Part shown: piece after piece, positions 1-9,039 of the stretch
How the letters are laid out: each line of letters begins with the position of its first letter
Numbering within the stretch: position 1 is the stretch's first letter
Assembly (NCBI RefSeq): GCF_045629565.1
Contig: NZ_JAZQRL010000037.1
Coordinates: forward strand, 1 to 64,000
Length of the DNA: 64,000 nt
Origin: Arcticibacter sp045629565
GTDB lineage: Bacteria > Bacteroidota > Bacteroidia > Sphingobacteriales > Sphingobacteriaceae
Direction of reading: 5' to 3'
Translations under genes and position numbers: made by a program
The notes under the pieces: generated by a model
Database searches by the model: none
What the model saw: only the letters and a program-made list of their open reading frames with translations
What the model was told of the DNA's origin: nothing

Positions 1-15
1 GTTCTACCGGTCTTT

Positions 16-43
16 TTTGTGGGTTATGCTTTTGTTATTTTTG
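16..43 (+). promoter_or_regulatory. Putative Bacteroidota promoter upstream of the DUF3024 gene
   Basis: TTTG at 16-19 is followed after 16 bases by TATTTTTG at 36-43, an exact match to TAnnTTTG. The spacer is shorter than the usual 19-20, so strength is uncertain. Transcription would start near position 47 and give a leader of about 180 bases ahead of the first gene. Confidence 0.4.
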
Positions 44-84
44 TATTTTTAACCAATATATGTGCAGAGACCGGGGCGGGGGGA

Positions 85-138
85 AGGCTTCAATACCTCT
101 AAAACGGTGTTCAGAGCCTAGCTCGGAACCATCGGGCT
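85..138 (+). other. Two abutting stem-loops in a GC-rich patch (leader or small RNA)
   Basis: AGGCT (85-89) pairs with AGCCT (115-119). Directly after it, AGCTCG (120-125) pairs with CGGGCT (133-138), including one G-U pair, around a 7-base loop. The patch from 69 to 140 is much richer in G and C than the AT-rich sequence around it. A further complementary pair, CCGGTCT at 8-14 and AGACCGG at 69-75, spans the promoter-like element. It could be a structured leader of the DUF3024 gene, a small RNA, or the tail of something beyond the left edge. I do not recognise a known RNA family. Confidence 0.3.
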
Positions 139-229
139 TGAATCGAAATATTATAGTTTTAATTAATTTTAACTAATTATTTCATATTGTAGGATATTTT
201 TCCATATTTGAGCAGAAACCTATGGCAAA

Positions 230-577
230 ATGGCAATTGAAACATTACATACTCTGGAAATAATTGAGGCGATGGAGAATTTCCTCGAACGCAAAAGACC
301 TAAGGAAGAACTTAGATCGAAGATAGATCTTTCCTATGTTATCGAAAAGCAAAGTGTCATCATTCGAGAGGTACGCCCCCGATGGGATAGACCTGAAGAG
401 ATTGTAGAGATACCAGTAGCTAAAGCGACCTATGTCACTTCAAAAAAGATGTGGAAAGTGTTTTGGAAGCAGGGAGATCTCAAGTGGCATGCCTATACGC
501 CCGAACCCCTCGTCCCCAATATTCAGGATTTCGTCGTATTGGTGGAACAGGACGAGTATTATTGCTTCTGGGGCTAA
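230..577 (+). CDS. DUF3024 family protein
   Basis: A small soluble protein of 115 residues with no signal peptide or membrane segment. The C-terminal half (about 70-115) has the pattern I associate with DUF3024: a KKMWKVFWKQGDLKWHAY stretch rich in Trp and Lys, then a Pro-rich link, and an ending VEQDEYYCFWG. The function of this family is unknown. The gene lies 69 bases upstream of mutS on the same strand and has a possible promoter and structured leader in front. Nothing shows a functional link to mismatch repair. Confidence 0.7.
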   Translation: MAIETLHTLEIIEAMENFLERKRPKEELRSKIDLSYVIEKQSVIIREVRPRWDRPEEIVEIPVAKATYVTSKKMWKVFWKQGDLKWHAYTPEPLVPNIQDFVVLVEQDEYYCFWG

Positions 578-646
578 TGTATCATTTTTCAACATATACT
601 ATAAAGCTGGGGAATCTGATTAATTTAGCGGCTAAAACGAGAGGTA

Positions 647-3256
647 TTGGCTAAGAGTACTACGAAAGAAACCCCGCTAATGCAGCAATACAACACGATC
701 AAGGCGAAATATCCTGGTGCTTTATTGCTGTTCCGCGTCGGAGATTTTTATGAAACATTCGGAGAGGATGCCGTTAAGGCTGCCGGAATTTTAGGTATTG
801 TGCTTACCAAAAGGGCTAATGGCTCGGCTTCGCATATCGAACTGGCAGGTTTCCCTCACCATTCGATAGAGACCTACCTCCCCAAATTGGTTAGGGCAGG
901 TCAACGGGTTGCCATATGCGATCAGCTGGAAGATCCAAAAACAGTCAAAACTATAGTAAAACGTGGTGTGACCGAACTGGTAACGCCGGGAGTAGCATAT
1001 AGCGATAATATACTTCAGCAGAAGTCCAACAATTACCTTGCTTCGGTATACTTTGATAAGAATGTAACGGGTATTGCATTTATAGACATCTCCACTGGTG
1101 AGTTCTTAGTTGCTCAGGGAACGAACGAATACATAGACAAGCTCTTGCAGAGCCTGAAACCGAGCGAAGTGATCTTTCCAAAAAGCCGGGCACGGGAGTT
1201 CACAGAGGCTTTCGGCGACCGTTTTTATACCTATACGCTGGATGAGTGGGCATACTCCGGCGACTTCGCACACGAAAATTTGCTTAAGCATTTTGAGGTA
1301 AGGTCTCTGAAAGGTTTTGGTATCGATAGATTGGCTGTAGCCAACACAGCCGCGGGTGTTGCCTTGCATTATCTTAATGAGACTGAGCATCGAAACCTTC
1401 AGCATATATCATCGATTGCACGCATTGAAGAAGACCGTTATATGTGGCTCGATAGGTTTACCATTCGGAACCTGGAGCTTATCGGGTCTGCCAATGAGAA
1501 TGCTGTAACGTTGGTTGATGTTTTGGACCAAACACGTTCTCCAATGGGCGCCAGGATGCTGCGTCGCTGGATCGTCATGCCGTTGAAGGAGCGCAGACCG
1601 ATTGAGGAGCGACTGAATGTTGTTGAATTTCTAGTCAATAATGAGGCTTTGCGCGAATCTTTGCTTCATGAAATAGCTCAGATCGGCGATCTGGAACGGC
1701 TGATATCTAAGGTGGGGCTTCAGAAAGCAAATCCAAGGGAAATCTGTCAGTTAAAGAGAGCGCTAATAGCCATTGAAAAGATTAAAGGCCATTGTGATAT
1801 CGCTGAAAGCGAAGCTTTGAATCGTATCGCCGAGCAACTCAACCCCTGTCTTCTGATCAGGGAGAGGATTGAAAAGGAACTCCATCCTGAACCTCCGGCT
1901 TTGGTTCTGAAAGGTGGTGTTATCGCAGACGGTATCAACGAGGAACTTGATCGTCTTCGTAAAATTGCATTTGGAGGTAAGGGCTACCTGGTGGAGATCC
2001 AAAAACGCGAAGCAGAGCTAACGGGGATACCGTCACTGAAAGTCGCCTTTAACAACGTCTTTGGATACTATCTTGAAGTGACTAATTCTCATAAGGACAA
2101 GGTGCCTGCTGAATGGATAAGAAAACAGACGCTTGTGAATGCAGAGCGTTATATCACTCCGGAACTGAAGGAGTATGAAGAACAAATTTTAGGAGCTGAA
2201 GAGAAAATACATGCGCTTGAGAGCCGTCTTTATGCAGAACTTGTTTATTCTCTTTCAGACTATATACGTCCGATTCAACTGAATGCGCAACTGACCGCTC
2301 AACTGGACGTACTTCTTTGCTTTTCAACGCTTGCCATTAAAAATTTTTATGTGAAACCAGTTATCACCGATGACCATGTTTTAGATATCAAAGGTGGACG
2401 GCATCCGGTGATAGAGAAAAATCTTCCCTTGGGAGAGGACTATATTACAAACGATGTCCATCTCGACAATGAATCGCAACAGATCATCATTATAACGGGG
2501 CCTAATATGGCTGGTAAGTCGGCACTCCTTCGACAGTGTGGTTTAATAGTGCTAATGGCGCAGATTGGTTGTTTTGTTCCAGCGAAGGCAGCCCGTATCG
2601 GGATTGTTGATAAGATTTTTACCAGGGTAGGAGCGTCTGATAATTTATCTTCTGGTGAGTCTACCTTTATGGTCGAGATGAATGAAACGGCTAGTATTAT
2701 GAATAACCTTTCAGAACGAAGCCTTATTCTTTTAGACGAGATTGGTCGCGGTACATCTACCTACGATGGAATTTCCATTGCATGGGCGATTGCTGAGTTT
2801 TTGCATAATCACCCGACGGCTAAGGCGAAAACGCTTTTTGCCACGCATTACCATGAATTGAACGAGCTATCAAACTCATTCAGCAGGATCAAAAATTTCA
2901 ACGTGACGGTTAAAGAGGTAGGAAATAAAGTTATATTCCTACGCAAGCTTGTTCCTGGTGGAAGTGAACATAGCTTTGGTATTCATGTAGCGAAGATGGC
3001 TGGGATGCCCCCGAAACTTATTTCGAGAGCAAATGAAATCCTTAAAAGGCTCGAGCAGGAGAGAACAGGGGGCGAACATATTAAAGACAGCATAAAAAAG
3101 GTACAGCAACAAGCCTATCAGCTTCAGATGTTTTCCATAGATGATCCTGTGCTGGTTAAAATACGCGATATGCTGAACAATCTAGATGTGAATACACTGA
3201 CGCCGGTAGAGGCGCTGATGAAGCTGGACGATATTCAACGTATTTTAAAAGGATGA
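647..3256 (+). CDS. mutS: DNA mismatch repair protein MutS
   Basis: MutS recognises base mismatches and small loops and recruits MutL in an ATP-dependent way. The 869 residues are full length. The mismatch-reading Phe-X-Glu motif is at F34-Y-E36 within GDFYETF. The ATPase has Walker A GPNMAGKS near 618, Walker B and signature DEIGRGTSTYDG near 698, and FATHYHEL after it. The start is a TTG at 647 preceded by GAGAGG; the first in-frame ATG is residue 12 and would drop the conserved KETPL lead-in, so TTG is preferred. TAATTTAG at 621-628 is a possible -7 element. The stop overlaps the next start as ATGA. Confidence 0.97.
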   Translation: MAKSTTKETPLMQQYNTIKAKYPGALLLFRVGDFYETFGEDAVKAAGILGIVLTKRANGSASHIELAGFPHHSIETYLPKLVRAGQRVAICDQLEDPKTVKTIVKRGVTELVTPGVAYSDNILQQKSNNYLASVYFDKNVTGIAFIDISTGEFLVAQGTNEYIDKLLQSLKPSEVIFPKSRAREFTEAFGDRFYTYTLDEWAYSGDFAHENLLKHFEVRSLKGFGIDRLAVANTAAGVALHYLNETEHRNLQHISSIARIEEDRYMWLDRFTIRNLELIGSANENAVTLVDVLDQTRSPMGARMLRRWIVMPLKERRPIEERLNVVEFLVNNEALRESLLHEIAQIGDLERLISKVGLQKANPREICQLKRALIAIEKIKGHCDIAESEALNRIAEQLNPCLLIRERIEKELHPEPPALVLKGGVIADGINEELDRLRKIAFGGKGYLVEIQKREAELTGIPSLKVAFNNVFGYYLEVTNSHKDKVPAEWIRKQTLVNAERYITPELKEYEEQILGAEEKIHALESRLYAELVYSLSDYIRPIQLNAQLTAQLDVLLCFSTLAIKNFYVKPVITDDHVLDIKGGRHPVIEKNLPLGEDYITNDVHLDNESQQIIIITGPNMAGKSALLRQCGLIVLMAQIGCFVPAKAARIGIVDKIFTRVGASDNLSSGESTFMVEMNETASIMNNLSERSLILLDEIGRGTSTYDGISIAWAIAEFLHNHPTAKAKTLFATHYHELNELSNSFSRIKNFNVTVKEVGNKVIFLRKLVPGGSEHSFGIHVAKMAGMPPKLISRANEILKRLEQERTGGEHIKDSIKKVQQQAYQLQMFSIDDPVLVKIRDMLNNLDVNTLTPVEALMKLDDIQRILKG

Positions 3257-3798
3257 AAGTGGCTATGTTGAGTTTAAGATCCCTATTCTTTTTTTTGATC
3301 GCTTGCCTGGTTTTCACATCCTGTAAGTCGAGGAAGATTATCACTGATGCTTCCAGCGCACGGGGGAAGGAATTGAGCGGCACCCTAGAACAACGTTATT
3401 CTACGTTGTTGGGCGTTCGTGAGAAAGATATCAAGGATCAACGTTTATACAAGTTTATTGATAGTTGGATGGGCGCTCCTCACCGCTTGGGTGGTATGGA
3501 CAAGGGTGGAATAGATTGTTCAGGCTTCACCACGATCTTGCAAAAAGAAGTGTTCAGTAGGAGTGTCGCCCGGACAGCACGGGAAATGGCAGACCAGGTT
3601 AAGCGCCTGTATGAAGAGGATCTGAAAGAAGGGGATCTCGTCTTCTTTAATTTCGGAGGCCAGCCTTTTAATCACGTTGGCGTGTATCTCCATAATAACA
3701 AATTTGTGCATGTTTCTACAAGTAAAGGGGTAATTATCAGTGACCTTAAGGATCCATGGTACTATAAATACTTTTCACGTTGCGGTTCCGTTAAATAG
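3253..3798 (+). CDS. NlpC/P60 family lipoprotein, probable cell-wall peptidase
   Basis: This is a 181-residue NlpC/P60 cysteine peptidase, a family that cuts peptide bonds in peptidoglycan stems. A hydrophobic signal sequence (residues 9-23) ends in FTSC, giving a probable lipidated Cys24 and export to the envelope. The catalytic Cys lies in IDCSG near residue 89, the His in FNHVGVYL near 141, and the third polar residue in FVHVSTS. The length suits a single-domain enzyme. The start codon overlaps the mutS stop (ATGA), so the two are translationally coupled, though no functional link is known. Confidence 0.9.
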   Translation: MKVAMLSLRSLFFFLIACLVFTSCKSRKIITDASSARGKELSGTLEQRYSTLLGVREKDIKDQRLYKFIDSWMGAPHRLGGMDKGGIDCSGFTTILQKEVFSRSVARTAREMADQVKRLYEEDLKEGDLVFFNFGGQPFNHVGVYLHNNKFVHVSTSKGVIISDLKDPWYYKYFSRCGSVK

Positions 3799-3916
3799 AC
3801 AGTCTTTGCCATAATAATCGCTTCTTTAACGGATACCAAACATAATAGATTATTTTTACGACTTTTGCGGTAGTGGCGGAGAAAGATTAAACTCTAAGCC
3901 TTTAATGATTTAATAA

Positions 3917-4888
3917 ATGAAACTTAATCTGAAACGCCCTCTTGCTTTCTTTGACCTTGAAGCTACAGGTACAATTATTGGCTTTGACAGAATCGTCGAA
4001 ATTGCTGTGCTGAAGGTTTTCCCTGATGGTTCAAAGGAGATGAAAAATGCTCGTATCAACCCGGAAATGCCGATCCCTTTGGAGACCTCATTGATTCATG
4101 GAATATATGATGAAGATATAAAGGACGCCCCAACTTTTAAGCAGGCAGGTCCTGAGTTCGCAGCGTTTCTTGATGATTGTGACCTGGCAGGATACAATTC
4201 AAATAAATTTGATATACCGATGCTGATGGACGAGTTCCTTCGCGCGGGTGTTCCTTTTGATATCGACAACAGGAAGTTCGTTGATGTACAGAACATCTTT
4301 CATCAGATGGAGCAGCGTACACTTAAAGCTGCATACAAGTTCTACTGCGGAAAGTCACTTGAGAATGCACATAACGCCGATGCTGATACCTTGGCGACGT
4401 ATGAGGTTCTTCTGGGTCAGTTGGAACGGTATAAAGATGTGGAGTTCGTTGATAAGAAGGGTAATGTCTCTGTTCCGGTGAAGAATGATGTGGATGCGCT
4501 CCACGAGTTTACGAACCTGCACAATCCGGTCGACTTTGCTGGTCGGTTAGTTTTTAATGACCAAGGTGTGGAGGTTTTCAATTTCGGAAAACATAAAGGG
4601 AAGTGCGTGGAGGAAGTATTCCAGGCGGAGCCTAGTTATTACGCATGGATGCAGAATGGCGATTTTCCTTTATACACGAAGAAATGTCTGGAGAAGATCT
4701 GGGTGAGATGGAATGAGAAAAAGGTTCTTGTTAAGAAGACTACAGAAACCAAAATTGAGGTAGATAGCCCGCGGACGATTACCCCTAAAAAGGATACTGA
4801 TTCGAGGCCTATGTTTAAAAAGAAAGAGCCAGTGGCTCCTGTTACAGATTCCATGCTGGATGAATTAAAAAAGAAGTTTGGCAAATAG
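3917..4888 (+). CDS. DnaQ-like DEDDh 3'-5' exonuclease with C-terminal DUF3820-type domain
   Basis: The N-terminal domain (about 8-180) is a DEDDh exonuclease of the DNA polymerase III epsilon superfamily. It has FFDLEATGT with metal-binding D13 and E15, YNSNKFDIPML as the second motif, and HNADADTL near 151 for the catalytic His and last Asp. Residues 205-260 carry VFNFGKHKGKCVEEV and YYAWMQNGDFP, which match the small DUF3820-type domain often joined to such exonucleases in Bacteroidota. The tail is Lys-rich and probably disordered. The substrate is not evident; a repair or RNA-trimming role is inferred. It has its own upstream gap of 118 bases and ends in a strong terminator. Confidence 0.85.
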   Translation: MKLNLKRPLAFFDLEATGTIIGFDRIVEIAVLKVFPDGSKEMKNARINPEMPIPLETSLIHGIYDEDIKDAPTFKQAGPEFAAFLDDCDLAGYNSNKFDIPMLMDEFLRAGVPFDIDNRKFVDVQNIFHQMEQRTLKAAYKFYCGKSLENAHNADADTLATYEVLLGQLERYKDVEFVDKKGNVSVPVKNDVDALHEFTNLHNPVDFAGRLVFNDQGVEVFNFGKHKGKCVEEVFQAEPSYYAWMQNGDFPLYTKKCLEKIWVRWNEKKVLVKKTTETKIEVDSPRTITPKKDTDSRPMFKKKEPVAPVTDSMLDELKKKFGK

Positions 4889-4891
4889 CTT

Positions 4892-4918
4892 AAAAGGTCG
4901 GTTTAACCGACCTTTTTT
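4892..4918. terminator. Bidirectional terminator between the exonuclease gene and queG
   Basis: AAAAGGTCGG (4892-4901) pairs with CCGACCTTTT (4907-4916) around a short loop. T runs flank the stem on both strands, so it can end both the plus-strand exonuclease transcript and minus-strand queG. It overlaps the queG stop codon by two bases. Confidence 0.9.
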
Positions 4919-5855
4919 ATTTAATAGGCTTTAGGAAGTTTATATTTCGCTTAAGTCCCGCAAATTTTGTACGCTTAACTGCGGAGCCTTTAAAGAGCTG
5001 TTTAAAAACATCCTCTGTAATTTCTTCCCAATCAGTTGCAGACATTTTGAGTAAATTTGATGAAGGTTCCAATGAAGGTTCATCATGACGTCTGGAAAAT
5101 CGGTTCCACGGGCAGACATCCTGACAAATATCACATCCAAACATCCAATTATCCATTTTACCACGAAATTCAGTCGGTAAATCATCTTTCAGCTCGATGG
5201 TGAGATAAGAGATACACCTGGAGCCATCCACCACTTGTGGGGATATTATAGCGTCTGTGGGGCAGGCATCTAAACACCTTGTACATGTACCGCAGTAATC
5301 CTTATCTGAGGCAATGTCAAATTCGAGGTCAAGGTCTACAATGAGTTCGGCGAGAAAGAAGAACGAGCCTGCTTTTGTATTTATCAGATTACCATTTTTT
5401 CCTATCCATCCGAACCCGGACTGCATAGCCCAGGCGCGGTCGAGCACAGGTGCAGAATCTACAAACGCTCTTCCAGAGACGTCGCCTATCTGCTCTCTCA
5501 TGAATTGGAGGAGATCTTTTAGCTTTGATTTAATTACATCATGATAATCGGCACCATAAGCATATTTTGAGATGCGGGGAGCAGATGGATCGTCCTGTTT
5601 CTGATCTGTATAATAGTTTAAGGCCAAAGAAATCACTGAACGCGATCCCTCAACTAATTTAGTTGGATCGAGTCGCTTGTCGAAGTGGTTTTCCATATAG
5701 GACATTTTTCCGTGATATCCGCTTTTTAGCCAGGTCTCAAGCCTGGGTGCTTCCTTCTCGAGAAATCCGGCTTTTGCTATACCACAGAACATAAAGCCCA
5801 GCCTACGTGCTTCTTCTTTAATGAGTTGACTGTATCTCCGGGCATTATTGTGCAT
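4917..5855 (-). CDS. queG: Epoxyqueuosine reductase QueG
   Basis: QueG carries out the last step of queuosine synthesis, reducing epoxyqueuosine in tRNA with cobalamin and two 4Fe-4S clusters. The 312 residues are somewhat shorter than the E. coli enzyme. Cluster ligands are seen in CGTCTRCLDACP near residue 190 and CDICQDVCPWN near 243, where each set shares Cys residues as in bacterial ferredoxins. The FVDSAPVLDRAWA stretch near 130 holds the proposed catalytic Asp. It is a single gene between the terminator and the divergent MFS gene. Confidence 0.95.
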   Translation of the reverse strand: MHNNARRYSQLIKEEARRLGFMFCGIAKAGFLEKEAPRLETWLKSGYHGKMSYMENHFDKRLDPTKLVEGSRSVISLALNYYTDQKQDDPSAPRISKYAYGADYHDVIKSKLKDLLQFMREQIGDVSGRAFVDSAPVLDRAWAMQSGFGWIGKNGNLINTKAGSFFFLAELIVDLDLEFDIASDKDYCGTCTRCLDACPTDAIISPQVVDGSRCISYLTIELKDDLPTEFRGKMDNWMFGCDICQDVCPWNRFSRRHDEPSLEPSSNLLKMSATDWEEITEDVFKQLFKGSAVKRTKFAGLKRNINFLKPIK

Positions 5856-5904
5856 CGTGCAAAGATATAGAATAACGAATTAGGGCTCCGAGCTATATTA
5901 TGAC

Positions 5905-5912
5905 TATTTTTG
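5905..5912 (+). promoter_or_regulatory. -7 promoter element of the MFS transporter gene
   Basis: TATTTTTG matches TAnnTTTG exactly. The predicted transcription start is near 5916, leaving a leader of only about 9 bases before the ATG at 5925. I see no clear TTTG at the -33 position. Confidence 0.45.
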
Positions 5913-5924
5913 CGTCGATTTTAT

Positions 5925-7097
5925 ATGTCGGATTCTAATACTCGCCTTTATACATGGCCGTTTGGCCTTCTATGCGTAAGTTCTTTACTTTTCTCCGCTA
6001 GCTTCAATATGTTGATACCCGAGTTGCCTGCCTATTTGAGTGGCCTGGGAGGTGCTGAATATAAAGGGTTGATAATCGCATTATTCACATTAACCGCTGG
6101 TATTTCGAGGCCTTTCAGCGGAAAGCTGACTGATACTGTAGGGCGTATTCCGGTGATGGCTGTCGGTTCAATTGTCTGCTTTGTTTGCGGTTTCTTATAC
6201 CCGGTTCTTGGCACGATAAACGGCTTTTTATTTCTAAGGCTTCTGCACGGTTTTTCTACGGGATTTAAGCCCACTGCAACTGCCGCTTACGTAGCAGACA
6301 TCGTTCCTGTAAAAAGGTGGGGAGAAGCTCTTGGCATTCATGGCTTATGCTTTAGTACTGGTATGGCCATCGGTCCTGCGATTGGTAGTCTTATTACGAG
6401 CCACTATTCGATCAATGTTTTGTTCTACAGTTCTTCCGTCTTCGCAATGCTTTCTATCCTGATATTGCTCAATATGAAAGAAACCTTAAAGTTGAGAGAG
6501 TCGTTTAAACTGTCTCATCTGAAGATCTCAAGAAGTGAAATCATTGAGTGGCGCGTCATCCCGGCGGCATTGATTATTCTTCTTTCCTATCTTGGTTATG
6601 GTGTGTTGCTGACGCTTATCCCAGATTGGGGCGAACATTTGGGTATAACAAACAAAGGTTTGTTTTTTATGACGTTTACCATTTCATCGCTTATGATTCG
6701 TTTTGTTGCGGGCAAGGTATCCGATCGCTTTGGTCGTGTAGCTGTAATAAAAGTTGCGCTCATAATGCTTTGTATCTCATTCTACCTGATAGGACACGCC
6801 CAATCAGTCGCTGATCTGTTGGTTGGTTCAGTCGCTTATGGAATTGCCGGGGGAATATTTTCTCCAGCAACCAATGCCTGGACAGTTGATCTAAGTCATC
6901 CTGACCACAGAGGAAAGGCTATGGCAACGATGTATATTGCGCTTGAAATCGGTATTGGTGCGGGCGCACTTTTGGCCGGTGCATTGTATAAAGATAAGAT
7001 AGGGATGATACCAATCATCTTTTACATTTCTTCGGGTGCATGTGTGGTAGCGCTCTTATATATACTACTGCGGGAAAGGTTTCAAGGCGCTTATTAA
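5925..7097 (+). CDS. MFS transporter, 12 membrane segments
   Basis: A major facilitator superfamily permease of 390 residues in the inner membrane. Each six-helix half has the cytoplasmic loop signature: GKLTDTVGRIPV after helix 2 and GKVSDRFGRVAV after helix 8. The pattern resembles drug or small-metabolite exporters of the YfcJ/YnfM type, but the substrate cannot be read from sequence. I use the ATG at 5925; an in-frame TTG at 5910 overlaps the -7 promoter element and is therefore unlikely. It is transcribed alone and faces mqo across a long terminator. Confidence 0.88.
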   Translation: MSDSNTRLYTWPFGLLCVSSLLFSASFNMLIPELPAYLSGLGGAEYKGLIIALFTLTAGISRPFSGKLTDTVGRIPVMAVGSIVCFVCGFLYPVLGTINGFLFLRLLHGFSTGFKPTATAAYVADIVPVKRWGEALGIHGLCFSTGMAIGPAIGSLITSHYSINVLFYSSSVFAMLSILILLNMKETLKLRESFKLSHLKISRSEIIEWRVIPAALIILLSYLGYGVLLTLIPDWGEHLGITNKGLFFMTFTISSLMIRFVAGKVSDRFGRVAVIKVALIMLCISFYLIGHAQSVADLLVGSVAYGIAGGIFSPATNAWTVDLSHPDHRGKAMATMYIALEIGIGAGALLAGALYKDKIGMIPIIFYISSGACVVALLYILLRERFQGAY

Positions 7098-7102
7098 ATC
7101 GG

Positions 7103-7157
7103 CCTTATAAAAATGATAGGCTGTCCCTGCAAGGGACAGCCTATCATTTTTATAAGG
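7103..7157. terminator. Bidirectional terminator with a 26-bp perfect stem
   Basis: The left arm 7103-7128 is perfectly complementary to 7132-7157 with only three bases between them. The centre GGCTGTCCCT/AGGGACAGCC is GC-rich and the outer part is AT-rich (TTATAAAAATGATA). It separates the convergent MFS and mqo genes and can act on both strands. The stem is far longer than termination needs. Confidence 0.9.
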
Positions 7158-7169
7158 GAATAGGGCTAT

Positions 7170-8708
7170 TTAGTGCGTAATCTCGTTGCTTTCGGGAGCA
7201 GCAACCACATTTTTCAGGTTAAGAACCTGGCTGGTCCATGATCTGAGTTCAGCACATAGTTCCGGATCTTCGTTCAACGATTTACCAAAAGAAGGAATCA
7301 TCTCTTTCAACTTTGCTTGCCATTCGGCGGAATTGTATTTTTCCGGAAAGCAGGTTTTAATTAAACCGAGCATGATAGAGACTGCAGTGGAAGCACCCGG
7401 AGAAGCTCCTAAGAGAGCTGCGATACTGCCCTCAGATCCAGTTACAACTTCAGTCCCAAATTCAAGAATACCGCCCTTTTTAGCGTCTTTCTTAATAACC
7501 TGAACTCGTTGACCGGCAACCTCAAGTTTCCAATCTTCCATTTTAGCATCGGGAAAATAGCCCCTTAAAGCGTCCATTCTTTCGTCTCTGGACTGTCGTA
7601 CCTGATCAATCAAATACTTAGTCAGGGGGATGTTCTGGATACCAGCTGCCAGCATGGGAACTATATTACTAATGCGAAGAGATGACAGTAAATCAAAGAA
7701 TGAACCTTGTTTGAGGAACTTGGTTGAAAACCCCGCGTATGGACCGAATAGTAGGGCTTTCTTACCATTTATGACCCTTGAATCGAGATGCGGCACGGAC
7801 ATTGGTGGTGAGCCGACCTCAGCCTTTCCGTAGACTTTTGCTTCGTGCCTTCTGATGACATCAGGATTTGTACAAACCAGCCACTGCCCACTCACCGGGA
7901 AACCGCCGAAGCCTTTTCCTTCCTTGATTCCTGACTTTAATAGTAAATGTAATGAACCTCCTCCTGCACCAATAAATACGAATCGTGCCCTGACTTTCCG
8001 CTTCTTGCCTGTTTTATCGTCCCTGAGTGATACAGTCCAACGGGAGCTGTCATCTTTTTTTAGTTTCGTCACTTCCTGACAGAAATGCATATTAACTCCG
8101 TCTAATGCCTTAACAGCTCCGAACATACACTTGGTAAGGGAACCAAAGTTAACATCGGTTCCGATCGACATCCGGGTAGCAGCTACTTTCTGATTCTCAG
8201 GACGGCCTTCCATAACAAGAGGAATCCACTCCCTTAATTTGGCAGTGTCTTCAGAGTATTCCATTCCCTGAAACAATGGAAGCTGGCTAAGTGCTTCATA
8301 GCGCTTGCGAAGGAACTCGACGTTTTCTTCGCCCCATACGAAGCTCATATGCGGTATGCTTTTGATGAAGTTCTTTGGCGGACAGATAAATCCTGTCTCA
8401 ACAAGATGCGCCCAGAACTGGCGGGATATTTCAAATGACTCACCTATTTTGACAGCTTTAGATGTTTCAATCGTGCCGTCTGCTAACTGAGGAGTGTAAT
8501 TTAATTCGCAGAATGCAGCGTGTCCCGTACCTGCATTGTTCCATGCGTCTGAACTCTCGGCAGCAACGGCATCCAAGCGTTCAAATATCTCAATCGTCAG
8601 ATTAGGCTCTAACTTTTTAAGCAGCACTGCAAGAGTGGCGCTCATTATCCCGGCACCAATCAATACGACGTCGGGTTCGTTCTGCAAAGAATTTTTATTC
8701 GTATCCAT
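7170..8708 (-). CDS. mqo: Malate:quinone oxidoreductase
   Basis: A membrane-associated FAD enzyme that oxidises malate to oxaloacetate and passes electrons to the quinone pool, replacing or supplementing malate dehydrogenase in the TCA cycle. Its 512 residues are close to the usual length. The FAD-binding VVLIGAGIMSATLAVLL is at about 14-30, and conserved Mqo blocks such as SSDAWNNAGTGHAA and LLGASPGASTAVSIML are present. It is a single gene with its own promoter and terminator. The menaquinone it would reduce fits the futalosine-pathway genes in this window. Confidence 0.95.
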   Translation of the reverse strand: MDTNKNSLQNEPDVVLIGAGIMSATLAVLLKKLEPNLTIEIFERLDAVAAESSDAWNNAGTGHAAFCELNYTPQLADGTIETSKAVKIGESFEISRQFWAHLVETGFICPPKNFIKSIPHMSFVWGEENVEFLRKRYEALSQLPLFQGMEYSEDTAKLREWIPLVMEGRPENQKVAATRMSIGTDVNFGSLTKCMFGAVKALDGVNMHFCQEVTKLKKDDSSRWTVSLRDDKTGKKRKVRARFVFIGAGGGSLHLLLKSGIKEGKGFGGFPVSGQWLVCTNPDVIRRHEAKVYGKAEVGSPPMSVPHLDSRVINGKKALLFGPYAGFSTKFLKQGSFFDLLSSLRISNIVPMLAAGIQNIPLTKYLIDQVRQSRDERMDALRGYFPDAKMEDWKLEVAGQRVQVIKKDAKKGGILEFGTEVVTGSEGSIAALLGASPGASTAVSIMLGLIKTCFPEKYNSAEWQAKLKEMIPSFGKSLNEDPELCAELRSWTSQVLNLKNVVAAPESNEITH

Positions 8709-8805
8709 TATAATGTTTGCTTTGGGTAAAGGCTAAACACTAATACAGTGTGTTTACCTTATGCTTCCTTCTCTCGGTTGATGTATTTCGTTGAGAATGA
8801 TTGTA

Positions 8806-8837
8806 TAAAATTACGTATAAATTGAAAATATGTCAAA
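8806..8837 (-). promoter_or_regulatory. Putative mqo promoter
   Basis: On the minus strand TTTG (8837-8834) is followed after 20 bases by TAATTTTA (8813-8806), seven of eight matches to TAnnTTTG. Transcription would start near 8802, about 95 bases before the mqo ATG. The rest of the 331-base gap 8709-9039 holds only the yidC terminator at its far end; I see no gene or other clear element in it. Confidence 0.55.
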
Positions 8838-9001
8838 TTATCGGATGTTCTTTTGATTAAATTAAAATGCTATGACTCTTCTTCTCTTTAGTCTACAAAC
8901 TTACTGTGTCTCTGCTAGAGCGGTTTATGTATTCAAGAGACCTTACCGGCTCATTTACATATATTTAGAAAGTTTCTGCAGCGAAATTGTTTGCACAAAA
9001 A

Positions 9002-9026
9002 AAAGGCCGGATTAACCGGCCTTTCA
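9002..9026 (-). terminator. Terminator of yidC
   Basis: AAAGGCCGG and CCGGCCTTT form a 9-bp stem around a five-base loop. On the minus strand it is followed by a run of T, just after the yidC stop codon. Confidence 0.88.
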
Positions 9027-9039
9027 CATAAATTTGAGA

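Noticed and set aside
61..140. Possible tRNA, tmRNA, SRP RNA or RNase P RNA at the left edge
   Set aside because: No cloverleaf, CCA end, SRP loop or RNase P core could be found; only two short hairpins.
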